Source: PALSA-243 sp049522755 (GTDB lineage: Bacteria > Acidobacteriota > Terriglobia > Bryobacterales > Bryobacteraceae). Taken from it: a DNA stretch of 64,000 bases. Below, one piece after another: positions 7,695 through 16,273 of this stretch (positions are counted from its first letter, which is position 1; each line of letters starts with the position of its first letter). The position numbers were made by a program, and so were the translations under genes. The DNA lies in the NCBI GenBank assembly GCA_049522755.1, contig JBEKNN010000001.1:1-64000 (forward strand). The letters run 5' to 3'. The notes beneath the pieces are model-generated. The model saw nothing but the letters and a program-made list of their open reading frames with translations. It ran no database searches and was not told where the DNA came from.

Positions 7695-8855
7695 ATGAGA
7701 CCCGTTGCGATTATCGGCATAGGGAAAACCCCGTTCGGCGCCTTCCCGGACCGGGACCTGCGCTCCCTGGCCGTGGAGGCCGGCGAAAAGGCCCTGGTAA
7801 ACGCCAATGTGCGGCCAGACCAGATTGAATCCTTCTACCTGGGCAATTTCGCCGGGCCGTCGTTCGCCGGCCAGAACCACCTTGCGCCCTACGTTTCGAC
7901 GGCTCTCGGCATCCAGGGGGTTCCCTCGACACGGATTGAGGCGGCGTGCGCCTCGAGCGGCTCGGCGTTTTTCCACGGATGGGCGGAGGTGGCCGCGGGC
8001 ATCAACGACATCGTGATGGTGGTGGGCGTGGAGAAGATGACCTCGCAATCGACGGCGCGGGTCAGCCAGATTCTGGCCGAAGCTGGGGATTGTGCTGGCG
8101 AAATGAAGGCCGGGTCCACTTTTGCCTCGCTCTTCGCCATGATCGCCCGGCGCCACATGTACGAGTACGGTACCAGGAAGGAACACATGGCGGCGGTGGC
8201 GGTGAAGAACCACGCCAACGGGGCGCTCAATCCCGACGCCCATATGCGCAAGCCGATCACCTTGGAACAGGCGATGAAGGGCAAGCCCATCGCCGATCCG
8301 CTCAACATCTACGATTGCTCGCTGATCAGCGATGGCGCAGCCGCGGTAATCCTGGCGCCGCTGGAGCGCGCTTACGAATTCACGCGGAAGCCCATCCGCG
8401 TGCTTGGCGTCTCGCAGGCGTCCGATTACGTAGCGCTCGACCAGAAGGCGGATATCACCACTTTCCCTGCCGTGCGCCGCGCCGCGGAGAAGGCCTACCA
8501 AATGGCCGGCGTGACGCCGCAAGCCATCGAATTCGCCGAGATCCACGATTGCTTCACGATCGCCGAGATCATTGCCATTGAAGACCTGGGCTTCGTGAAG
8601 AAGGGCGAAGGCGGACCTTTTTCCTTTGAAGGCAATACGGCCCGTACGGGCAAGCTTCCGGTGAACACCAGCGGCGGTCTGAAATCGAAGGGCCATCCGG
8701 TGGGCGCGACGGGCGTCGCACAGCTTTGCGACCTGGCGCTGCAAATGCGGTGCGAAGCCGGCGAGCGCCAGATTCCGCGCCATTCGCTGGGCCTCGCGCA
8801 GAATCTCGGCGGATCTGGCGCCACGTGCGTAGTGAGCATTCTGGGGGTTGCATGA
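7695..8855 (+). CDS. thiolase family acyl-CoA acyltransferase
   Basis: The 386-residue protein has thiolase features: nucleophile C85 in EAACASSGSA, H334 in GHPVGATG and C378 in the C-terminal GGSGATC. It is of the SCP2/archaeal thiolase type and not the FadA type. Such thiolases act in acetoacetyl-CoA formation, side-chain beta-oxidation or related condensation and often need a DUF35 OB-fold partner. The very next gene overlaps its stop by four bases (ATGA) and is exactly a short DUF35-like protein, so the two probably form a complex. The substrate is not predictable. Confidence 0.88.
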   Translation: MRPVAIIGIGKTPFGAFPDRDLRSLAVEAGEKALVNANVRPDQIESFYLGNFAGPSFAGQNHLAPYVSTALGIQGVPSTRIEAACASSGSAFFHGWAEVAAGINDIVMVVGVEKMTSQSTARVSQILAEAGDCAGEMKAGSTFASLFAMIARRHMYEYGTRKEHMAAVAVKNHANGALNPDAHMRKPITLEQAMKGKPIADPLNIYDCSLISDGAAAVILAPLERAYEFTRKPIRVLGVSQASDYVALDQKADITTFPAVRRAAEKAYQMAGVTPQAIEFAEIHDCFTIAEIIAIEDLGFVKKGEGGPFSFEGNTARTGKLPVNTSGGLKSKGHPVGATGVAQLCDLALQMRCEAGERQIPRHSLGLAQNLGGSGATCVVSILGVA

Positions 8856-9079
8856 GCAGCCGTATGAGAGCCGGAATCGTCTACACCGAGACCGTGATTT
8901 ACTCGGCGCCCGAGGCCTTCGCCGCCGAAGCGCCGTATCAGACGGCGATCGTGTCGCTCGATGGCGGAGGCCGCGTGACCGTTCGGATTGCGGGGGACCG
9001 GGTGGCGATCGGCGACAGGGTGGTGGAAGGGGAACCGCGCGAGGGCGTGGGCTTCTTCGAAAAAAAGCCGCTTGACTAA
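8852..9079 (+). CDS. short DUF35 OB-fold protein, thiolase partner
   Basis: The 75-residue product contains only an OB-fold-like core (APYQTAIVSLDGGGRVTVRI, VAIGDRVV). In larger DUF35 proteins this domain follows a rubredoxin-like zinc ribbon; no cysteine ribbon is present here. The start at 8852 overlaps the thiolase stop, which implies translational coupling. By analogy with known thiolase-DUF35 complexes it probably helps hold acyl-CoA at the thiolase active site. The reduced size is the odd point. Confidence 0.7.
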   Translation: MSSRMRAGIVYTETVIYSAPEAFAAEAPYQTAIVSLDGGGRVTVRIAGDRVAIGDRVVEGEPREGVGFFEKKPLD

Positions 9080-9456
9080 ACGGTTTCGAGGGCGGTAAAG
9101 CGGGCAATTGCGGCGAAATCGCGGTCGCGATGCCATACCGGAACCTTGTGTTCGAGCGCGATCGCGGCCACCAGACAATCCACTGAAGATCGAATGGTAA
9201 AGCCCTTGCGGCGGCCTTGCCGGTAGATATCGGCCGCCGCCAGGAACGTACTCAGCGAGAGCGGGTCGCCGAGCACCGGTATCGCAAGAATGACGTGGCG
9301 GAACGTCTCGCTCTCAGCGCCAGGCCTCAGACCTTGTACAATCTCCTGCAACACCGGCGGGCATGTAGCAAGCAGCGGCAGATCTTCCTCCCGCATGTCG
9401 TACCCCGGTTTTCCGCCCAGCATCCGAATCCAGACCGAGGTGTCCACCAGGATCAT
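9076..9456 (-). CDS. vapC: PIN-domain toxin ribonuclease (VapC family)
   Basis: The 126-residue protein starts MILVDTSVWI, giving the first PIN aspartate (D5), and has later acidic residues in SVDCLVAAIALEH and HRDRDFAAIA, which complete the usual four-acid metal site. VapC toxins are Mg-dependent RNases, often acting on tRNA or rRNA. The start overlaps the stop of the upstream antitoxin by four bases. The 3' end overlaps the DUF35 gene by four bases, convergently. Confidence 0.9.
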   Translation of the reverse strand: MILVDTSVWIRMLGGKPGYDMREEDLPLLATCPPVLQEIVQGLRPGAESETFRHVILAIPVLGDPLSLSTFLAAADIYRQGRRKGFTIRSSVDCLVAAIALEHKVPVWHRDRDFAAIARFTALETV

Positions 9457-9665
9457 TCGGCTTGGCGGGGCTGATCGCCGCGCATCTCGGCGAGATCGCC
9501 TTCCCAGATATTAGAGCCGAAGAAATGCGGAATCTGCTGGATCTTTTTCAACCGGATGACCTCGGCTAACGCTGTATTCACGGCTGCGGAGTAGGTCTTG
9601 GCCCCTAAGGCATGAGTAGCGTCTTCCAATAATTGTTCGTCTAACACAAGATTCGTGCGTCTCAT
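9453..9665 (-). CDS. vapB: VapB-type antitoxin
   Basis: The 70-residue protein begins MRRTNLVLDEQLLEDATHAL, a ribbon-helix-helix-like opening of the type II antitoxins that accompany PIN toxins, and ends with an acidic/hydrophobic tail that would wrap the toxin. It overlaps vapC by ATGA. VapB-VapC complexes usually repress their own promoter; the region just upstream contains the AT-rich TATATATTA stretch near 9668, but I see no clear palindrome. Confidence 0.85.
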   Translation of the reverse strand: MRRTNLVLDEQLLEDATHALGAKTYSAAVNTALAEVIRLKKIQQIPHFFGSNIWEGDLAEMRGDQPRQAE

Positions 9666-9822
9666 GTGTATATATTACCGGAAAGAGACGGGGAATGCAA
9701 CTTGCGAGCTCTCGCGAATAAGTTGAAGGCGGCGGGATTTCGCGGCCATGCCGAAAACATTTAACCGCTCCTCCGGCATGGACCGGGCATGGGTACGCCC
9801 TTCGCTGTTAGACTGGAAAGCC

Positions 9823-11325
9823 ATGCCGGACTACATCGGAGCCATCGACCAGGGTACGACCAGCACGCGATTCATTGTGTTCGACCGCGCCGGGCATATC
9901 GCCGCCGTCGCACAGAAAGAGCACGAGCAGATCTATCCGCAGCCCGGCTGGGTGGAGCACGACCCGGCCGAAATCTGGTTTCGGACGCAGCAGGTTGTGG
10001 CCGAAGCCATGGAGCAGGCCGGTATTGCGCCGGGCGATCTTGCGGCCATCGGCATTACCAACCAGCGCGAAACCACCGTGCTGTGGGACCGAAAGACCGG
10101 CCGCGCCGCGCACCATGCCCTGGTGTGGCAGGATATGCGCGTGGGCGACGCCGTGGCCGAATTCTCGCGCGCCGGCGGCGAGCTTCTGGGCGCCAACCGC
10201 TTCCGCCATAAGACCGGTCTGCCCGTTTCCACCTACTTCAGCAGTTTGAAGATCCGCTGGCTGCTGGAGAACGTTCCCGGCGCGCGCGAACAGGCCGAAG
10301 CGGGCGAGCTTCTGTTCGGCAATATCGATACGTTCCTGGTCTGGCATCTCACCGGCGGCCTGCATGTTACCGACTGCACCAACGCCAGCCGCACGCAGTT
10401 GATGAATCTGGAAACGCTCGATTGGGACGACGAGCTGCTGGGCGCGTTCGCCATTCCGCGCGGCATGTTGCCGCAGATCCGCTCGAGCAGTGAAGTCTAC
10501 GGCGAGGCTACGCTCGACGCCGTAAAGGGCGTGCCCATCGCGGGGATCCTGGGCGATCAGCAGGCGGCGCTGGTGGGGCAGACCTGTTTTCGCGCGGGCG
10601 AAGCCAAAAACACATATGGCACCGGATGTTTTCTGCTGATGAACACCGGACGCGAGATTGTGCACTCGAAGCATGGCCTTCTGACCACAGTCGCTTTTCA
10701 GTGGAAGGGCGAGCCGGCGAACTACGCCCTCGAAGGCAGCGTCGCCATCACGGGAGCGCTGGTGCAGTGGATCCGCGACAACTTCGGACTGATCTCGCAG
10801 AGCCCCGAGATCGAAACCCTGGCGAGCACGGTGGAGGACAACGGCGGCGTATACTTCGTGCCGGCGTTTTCCGGCCTCTACGCGCCGCACTGGAAACACG
10901 ACGCGCGCGGCGTGATTGCGGGGTTGACGCGCCATTCGAATAAAGGCCACCTGGCGCGCGCGGTGCTGGAAGCTACGGCGTTTCAAACGCGCGAAGTGGT
11001 GGAGGCGATGGAGCAGGATTCGGGCATCCCTGTGACTGTGTTGCGCACCGATGGCGGCATGGTGGATAACGAGTTGCTGATGCAGTTCCAGTCCGACATT
11101 CTGGACCGCGAAGTGGTGCGACCGGCCGTGAAAGAGACCACGGCGCTGGGCGCGGCCTACGCGGCCGGGTTGGCCACCGGATTCTTCGCCAGCGCGGAAG
11201 ACCTGCGCGCGCAATGGTCGATCGGCCGCGCCTGGAAGCCTGCGATGGATGCGCAGCTTCGCGACAAGCTATACCGCTTCTGGAAGAAGGCCGTGACACG
11301 ATCGTTCGGCTGGCTGGACGAATAA
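9823..11325 (+). CDS. glpK: glycerol kinase
   Basis: The 500-residue protein matches GlpK from end to end: phosphate-binding loop GAIDQGTTSTRF near the N-terminus, QKEHEQIYPQPGWVEHD, ITNQRETTVLWD, FGNIDTFLVWHLTGG, GDQQAALVGQ, NTYGTGCF and the C-terminal RTDGGMVDNELLMQFQ. It phosphorylates glycerol with ATP to sn-glycerol 3-phosphate in the cytoplasm. A 25-codon longer frame exists, but the conserved start is the ATG at 9823. The glycerol facilitator gene follows after 25 bases, forming a classical uptake-trapping pair. Confidence 0.97.
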   Translation: MPDYIGAIDQGTTSTRFIVFDRAGHIAAVAQKEHEQIYPQPGWVEHDPAEIWFRTQQVVAEAMEQAGIAPGDLAAIGITNQRETTVLWDRKTGRAAHHALVWQDMRVGDAVAEFSRAGGELLGANRFRHKTGLPVSTYFSSLKIRWLLENVPGAREQAEAGELLFGNIDTFLVWHLTGGLHVTDCTNASRTQLMNLETLDWDDELLGAFAIPRGMLPQIRSSSEVYGEATLDAVKGVPIAGILGDQQAALVGQTCFRAGEAKNTYGTGCFLLMNTGREIVHSKHGLLTTVAFQWKGEPANYALEGSVAITGALVQWIRDNFGLISQSPEIETLASTVEDNGGVYFVPAFSGLYAPHWKHDARGVIAGLTRHSNKGHLARAVLEATAFQTREVVEAMEQDSGIPVTVLRTDGGMVDNELLMQFQSDILDREVVRPAVKETTALGAAYAAGLATGFFASAEDLRAQWSIGRAWKPAMDAQLRDKLYRFWKKAVTRSFGWLDE

Positions 11326-11350
11326 GGACAACGCCACATAAGGACCCACA

Positions 11351-12076
11351 ATGGAAAAGCAAATGTTCGGCGAGTTCATGGGGACCATGGTCATGATTCT
11401 GCTGGGAAACGGCGTGGTGGCCGGCGTGTTGCTACGGAAGTCCAAAGCCGAAAGCGCGGGCTGGATGGCGATCACCACCGCTTGGGCGTTCGCGGTGATG
11501 AGCGGCATATTCACGGCGAACGCATGCGGCGGCCCGGGCCATCTCAATCCGGCGGTCACACTGGCGTCGGCCGTGGCTTCGGGCAATTTCGGCAATGTCC
11601 TGCCATACACGCTGGCGCAGATTTTGGGCGCTATCGCGGGCGCGGCTCTGGTGTGGATTCACTTCGGACCGCACTGGAGCCAGACTCCCGATCAGGAGAG
11701 CAAGCGCGCGTGTTTCTGCACTTCGCCGGCGATCCGGCGCCCATTCGCGAACCTGATGAGCGAGATTATCGGCACGTTCGTGCTGATCCTGGTGGCGAGC
11801 GCCATCGGGTCGAAAGCCGGCGCGCCGGTTGGCCCCGCGCCCGGACTCACGCCGTATCTGGTCGGGTGCCTGGTGTGGGGCATCGGCTTGAGTCTCGGCG
11901 GTACAACCGGCTATGCGATCAATCCGGCGCGCGACCTGGGGCCGCGCATCGCGCACAGTCTGCTGCCGATCGCGCAGAAGGGCGGCTCCGATTGGAGTTA
12001 CGCACCTGTACCTGTAGCCGGCCCGTTGATCGGCGCCGCGCTGGCAGGCCTGTTAGTCCGGGTCATTGGTATGTAA
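11351..12076 (+). CDS. glpF: glycerol uptake facilitator (aquaglyceroporin)
   Basis: The 241-residue membrane protein has the two NPA pore motifs of the MIP family, LNPAVT and INPARDLGPR, with six membrane segments. The residue pattern around the second NPA (NPARD) is typical of glycerol facilitators. It passes glycerol across the inner membrane and GlpK next door traps it. The insertion around QTPDQESKRACFCTSPAIRRPF between the halves contains two Cys and is a normal loop position. Confidence 0.95.
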   Translation: MEKQMFGEFMGTMVMILLGNGVVAGVLLRKSKAESAGWMAITTAWAFAVMSGIFTANACGGPGHLNPAVTLASAVASGNFGNVLPYTLAQILGAIAGAALVWIHFGPHWSQTPDQESKRACFCTSPAIRRPFANLMSEIIGTFVLILVASAIGSKAGAPVGPAPGLTPYLVGCLVWGIGLSLGGTTGYAINPARDLGPRIAHSLLPIAQKGGSDWSYAPVPVAGPLIGAALAGLLVRVIGM

Positions 12077-12299
12077 GGCTGCCATAGCAACCGCTAGATT
12101 CTCCTTTTTATTTCCTGGCGGCGTTCCCTGGTACTCCTGGGTCTTCCTTCCAAAAGGGGCTTCGAGACAAAAGCCTTCCGTAAGACACTACTACTCCGAA
12201 CCGCACAACTTACCAGCCCGGATGTTACTCCGGGGCCAGTTAATTCGCACGCCGAACCGCGCCAGGAGAAATGTGACCGATCAAGACAAAGTCCCCGCC

Positions 12300-12908
12300 A
12301 TGGGCAAAACCAACGCCGCAGTGAGATTTCTGGGGCGCATGTTGACTGCAAGTTGTCTGTGCGTTGCCTCAAGCCGCGGGGCGCAAGCTGCCACGCTTGC
12401 TGAATCGAGTCTGCCGCTTCCCGATTTTTCCGCGACGCTCGGCAGCGCGTGCGTGTTGCCGGATGGGACCACGATTATCGATGCGCCTCTCTCAACTCAT
12501 GGTGCATCCGGCCAGATTCTGTTCTCAAATCTGGCGTCCAATCCGGCTTTCGGCAGTCCGGCCTCGAGCGGTAATGGGAGGCGGGGCCTGGAGGCATTCG
12601 ATGAGTCGAATCTCCTGCCGACTCCAGACCAGGAGCTCGCTGGCGCCGTGAGTGTGACATTGCCGGCGAATGTAACAGGCAACGACAGGTTATCGGCGGG
12701 GCTGGAACTGGATGGAATGGCGGGAAACTTCGCGATCCCGTCGGACCCGTCGGATACGGAAACTTCGGACTCCGCAACCCTGGCGCTGACTGGTCTTGGG
12801 TTCGTGCTGGCGGGCACTGTGGGCCGCGGTCCCAAAGGCTGGCGGCGCCTCAATGAGCTGGAGTACGGACATGTGGGCCGCGGTACGGCAATTGACATGG
12901 CCTTCTAG
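12300..12908 (+). CDS. secreted PEP-CTERM-like protein with degenerate sorting signal
   Basis: The predicted 202-residue product starts with a signal peptide (MGKTNAAVRFLGRMLTASCL, then CVASSRGAQA) and has a low-complexity, Ser/Pro/Ala-rich body. Near the C-terminus SATLALTGLGFVLAGTVGRG followed by PKGWRR resembles a PEP-CTERM exosortase signal, with the hydrophobic segment and basic cluster, but the PEP motif itself is replaced by a Ser/Asp run and ~20 extra residues follow. An exosortase and EpsI are encoded 6 kb away. The start is uncertain because the frame is open upstream to 12066. It may be a real substrate, or a decayed one. Confidence 0.55.
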   Translation: MGKTNAAVRFLGRMLTASCLCVASSRGAQAATLAESSLPLPDFSATLGSACVLPDGTTIIDAPLSTHGASGQILFSNLASNPAFGSPASSGNGRRGLEAFDESNLLPTPDQELAGAVSVTLPANVTGNDRLSAGLELDGMAGNFAIPSDPSDTETSDSATLALTGLGFVLAGTVGRGPKGWRRLNELEYGHVGRGTAIDMAF

Positions 12909-12977
12909 GTACCGGCATGCATTGCCTGGCGGTCGAGCGAAGGCCGCCGAGCGCCGCTTGACTTTTCCGCCAAATCA

Positions 12978-12989
12978 GATAACGTTATC
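12978..12989 (+). promoter_or_regulatory. LacI-family operator palindrome upstream of the alpha-mannosidase
   Basis: GATAACGTTATC is a perfect 12-base palindrome with the central CG typical of LacI/GalR operators. It lies 16 bases before the GH38 start, and just downstream of a TTGACT (12958-12963) that would serve as a -35, so it would cover the -10 region. The LacI-family gene two genes along is the obvious candidate regulator. Confidence 0.6.
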
Positions 12990-13005
12990 AGAAGAGGCGA
13001 CCAAA

Positions 13006-16000
13006 ATGGCGAACCTGACCAGACCACTCCTTTTTGCCGGCGCAATCTGCGCGCTGCTCGGTAGTCCCGTGCTGGTTGCGCAGCGCGCGCGTCCGCCCCA
13101 GCCGGTGCGGCCGCCCGAAAGGTATCAAGCCGCGCTCACCAGGCTCGCTGCCATGACTGGCGTGCCCGTTACGAACTGGCGCGCGCATGCCGCCGATATT
13201 CCGCATGGGGAAGATCCGGCCCTGGACGATTCGCAATGGACCGCCATCACTGTCGCCGGAGGACGCGGTAACGGCGGCGGCGGCGCGCAACCGGGCAATG
13301 GACACGCATGGTATCGCACGGCGATCGAGATCCCCGCCACGGTCGGCGGCAAAGATATCAGCGGCGCGCGCGTGCGCCTGATGGTGCGGCTCTCAAACGA
13401 CGGCCGTATCTTCTTCAACGGCGCGTTGGCCGCGCAAGGCGACGGCCGCATTCTCGACCCCATCCTGATTACGGAAAAGGCAGTGGCCGGACAGAAGGTG
13501 TTAGTCGCCGTTAACACTCCTTACCATGCGGAAAACGGTCGGCTGACTGGCGCGCAACTGATGGTGGATTATCCGGGCCAGCCAGATCCCGGAGTGATGC
13601 GAACCGACATTCAATCCGCTGAAGAGGTCATCAACGGATTCCCCAACGGCAAGGACGATCATGAGCGGCAGCTGGATGCCGCAGTCAAGGCTATCGATTT
13701 CGCGGCCCTCGACCGCGGCGACCAGCCGGCCTTCACGCGCTCGCTGGAAGCCGCCGACCGCGGCCTCGGTCCGCTGCGCGACTGGATGCGGCAGTTCACG
13801 GTGAAAGTCGTCGGCAACTCGCACATCGATATGGCATGGCTGTGGCCATGGACGGAGACCGTGGAAGTGGTGCGCGACACCTTCACCACGGCGCTGCAAC
13901 TGATGCGCGAGTATCCCGGCTTCACCTATGCGCAATCGAGCGTGCAGGATTACGCATGGCTGCGCGATAAGTATCCCGCGCTGTTCCAGCAAATCCAGCA
14001 GCGCGTGAAGGAAGGGCGCTGGGAGCTGGTGGGGGGCATGTGGATCGAGCCCGATTTGAACATGCCGGACGGCGAATCGCTGGTGCGCCAGTTGTTAGTG
14101 GGCACGCGTTTCTTCCAGAAGGAATTCGGCAAGAGCACCGATATCGGCTGGAACCCCGACTCTTTCGGGTATAACTGGCAGCTTCCGCAGATATACAAGC
14201 GATCGGGCTTCGATAGTTTCGTGACGCAGAAGATGTCATGGAATGAGACTAACAACTTCCCTTATAAGTTATTCTGGTGGCAGGCGCCGGATGGCAGCAA
14301 AGTACTGACATACTTCCCGCACGGCTATAGCGGCGGCATTAATCCCGCACAGCTTTCGCAGGACGTGGCCGACTATGTGCCGGAAGACCATTTTCCGGAG
14401 ATCATGCACCTTTATGGCGTGGGCGATCATGGCGGCGGACCTACGCGGCAGATGCTCGATGAAGCGGTTCGCCTGGAGCAGCCTTCGGCCATCTTCCCCA
14501 AGCTCGAATTCGGAACGGCGCGCGGCTTCTTCGACGATCTGGAAAAGAAGATTACCTCCGGCGACCTGAAGCCGCCGACCTGGAATGATGAGCTATATCT
14601 TGAATATCACCGCGGCTGTTACACGACACAGTCGGAGACCAAGAAGCAGATACGGCGCAACGAAGAGCAGTTACAGAACGCGGAAAAGTTCGCGTCTCTC
14701 GCCTACCTCGACACGCATTCCTATCCTGGCGGGCGCTTCGAAGAGAGCTGGAAGAAGGTGCTGTTCGATATGTTCCACGACATCATGCCGGGGTCCGGAA
14801 TCGCTGTCAATTATGTGGACGCCCTCGAAAACCTGAACACAGCCAACCTGGAGAGCGGCAAGATACTGAATGGCGCGTTGGGCGATCTGGCTGCGCGCGT
14901 CGATACACGTGATGCAACCCGTGAAGCAAACCAGGGCGCAGGCGAAGCGGTGGTGGTATTCAATCCGCTCTCCTGGGAGCGCACCGGGCCGGTGAAGGTG
15001 GAAGTCCACACGCCGCCTGCCGGACAGCAACTCCAGGCGCGCGATTCCGCCGGCGCGCCGCTGCTGGCACAGGTGATCGCGAGTGACCCTGCCACTCAAC
15101 GGACTACGCTCGAAGTGATGGTCAAGAACGTGCCGTCTGTGGGATACGAAACCATTCACATATCATCGGCGCCGGCTTCGCGGCCCGCTGCCACGCCGCT
15201 CAAAGTAAGTGGAACCACCATCGAGAACGAATTCATCCGCGTCAAGATCGATCCGCAGACCGGCTGCGTCGCCAGCCTGGTCAATAAGGCCGATAGTAAG
15301 GAGTCGGTCGCGCCGGGTGGCTGCGGCAATCTGCTGCAAACATTTGTCGACCGGCCCCCGCTACAGGACGCATGGGAAATCAAGTTCGACGAACAGAGCT
15401 GGGACCTGAAACAGCCCGACGAAGTGAAGGTAATCGAGAGCGGACCGGAGCGCGCTGTGGTTCGCATCGGGAACAAGTTTCAAAGCTCCACCTTCTCGCG
15501 CGATCTGGTGGTTCGCGCCGGCTCGCCGCGCATTGATGTGGATACGCAGGTGGATTGGCATGAGAACCACATACTGCTGAAAGTCGGCTTCCCCGTGAAC
15601 GCACAGAGCGACAAGGCCACGTTTGAGATACCCTACGGCACAATCGAGCGGCCTACCACGCGCAATAACCCGCTCGAAAAGGCTAAGTTCGAAGTGCCCG
15701 CGCTGCGTTGGGGAGATATCTCGAATGGGACACAGGGATTCAGCTTGCTGAACGCCAGTAAATACGGCTACGATGCAAAGGACAACGTGATTCGCATTTC
15801 GCTGCTACGGTCGCCGAACATGCCCGCGCCGGATAATCGGGTGGCCGATCAAGGGCGCCATGAGATGACTTACGCGCTCTATGCTCACAGCGGCGATTGG
15901 CGCGCCGGCAACACCATGCGTCAGGGGTATGAATTGAATTACCCGCTAATCGCCATGACCGCGCAACCGCACAGCGGCGCGCTGCCCGCCAAGCATGCCT

Positions 16001-16272
16001 TCGCGAGCATTGAGCCGGGCAACGCGATCCTCACGGTCATGAAGAAGGCCGAAGACGACGACGGGTTGATCTTCCGGTTCTATGAATTCGAAGGCAAGCC
16101 GGCGCAGGTGAAGCTGGATCTGCCCCAGAAGGCCGCGAGCGCGGTGGAGACAAATTTGATGGAGAAGCGTGAAGGCGCGGTAAAGCTGGCGGCGGACGGG
16201 CGCAGCCTCTCGCTGGCGGCCGGGCCATACGAAATCCGCACCGTCGAAGTCTCGTTTGCGCAGGGGAAATGA
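13006..16272 (+). CDS. glycoside hydrolase family 38 alpha-mannosidase, secreted
   Basis: The 1088-residue product has a signal peptide (MANLTRPLLFAGAICALLGS) and the GH38 catalytic core: HIDMAW with zinc ligands H273 and D275, nucleophile D385 in WNPDSFG, the YHRGCYTT region carrying another candidate zinc ligand, and FDMFHDIMPGSGI. C-terminal to this are the beta-sandwich domains of the family. GH38 enzymes are retaining, zinc-dependent alpha-mannosidases. The start at 13006 is chosen for its signal peptide and upstream AGAGG. A short Gly-rich insert (GRGNGGGGAQPGNG) lies near residue 90. A LacI regulator and an SDR follow, suggesting a regulated glycan utilisation locus. Confidence 0.92.
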   Translation: MANLTRPLLFAGAICALLGSPVLVAQRARPPQPVRPPERYQAALTRLAAMTGVPVTNWRAHAADIPHGEDPALDDSQWTAITVAGGRGNGGGGAQPGNGHAWYRTAIEIPATVGGKDISGARVRLMVRLSNDGRIFFNGALAAQGDGRILDPILITEKAVAGQKVLVAVNTPYHAENGRLTGAQLMVDYPGQPDPGVMRTDIQSAEEVINGFPNGKDDHERQLDAAVKAIDFAALDRGDQPAFTRSLEAADRGLGPLRDWMRQFTVKVVGNSHIDMAWLWPWTETVEVVRDTFTTALQLMREYPGFTYAQSSVQDYAWLRDKYPALFQQIQQRVKEGRWELVGGMWIEPDLNMPDGESLVRQLLVGTRFFQKEFGKSTDIGWNPDSFGYNWQLPQIYKRSGFDSFVTQKMSWNETNNFPYKLFWWQAPDGSKVLTYFPHGYSGGINPAQLSQDVADYVPEDHFPEIMHLYGVGDHGGGPTRQMLDEAVRLEQPSAIFPKLEFGTARGFFDDLEKKITSGDLKPPTWNDELYLEYHRGCYTTQSETKKQIRRNEEQLQNAEKFASLAYLDTHSYPGGRFEESWKKVLFDMFHDIMPGSGIAVNYVDALENLNTANLESGKILNGALGDLAARVDTRDATREANQGAGEAVVVFNPLSWERTGPVKVEVHTPPAGQQLQARDSAGAPLLAQVIASDPATQRTTLEVMVKNVPSVGYETIHISSAPASRPAATPLKVSGTTIENEFIRVKIDPQTGCVASLVNKADSKESVAPGGCGNLLQTFVDRPPLQDAWEIKFDEQSWDLKQPDEVKVIESGPERAVVRIGNKFQSSTFSRDLVVRAGSPRIDVDTQVDWHENHILLKVGFPVNAQSDKATFEIPYGTIERPTTRNNPLEKAKFEVPALRWGDISNGTQGFSLLNASKYGYDAKDNVIRISLLRSPNMPAPDNRVADQGRHEMTYALYAHSGDWRAGNTMRQGYELNYPLIAMTAQPHSGALPAKHAFASIEPGNAILTVMKKAEDDDGLIFRFYEFEGKPAQVKLDLPQKAASAVETNLMEKREGAVKLAADGRSLSLAAGPYEIRTVEVSFAQGK

Positions 16273-16273
16273 G

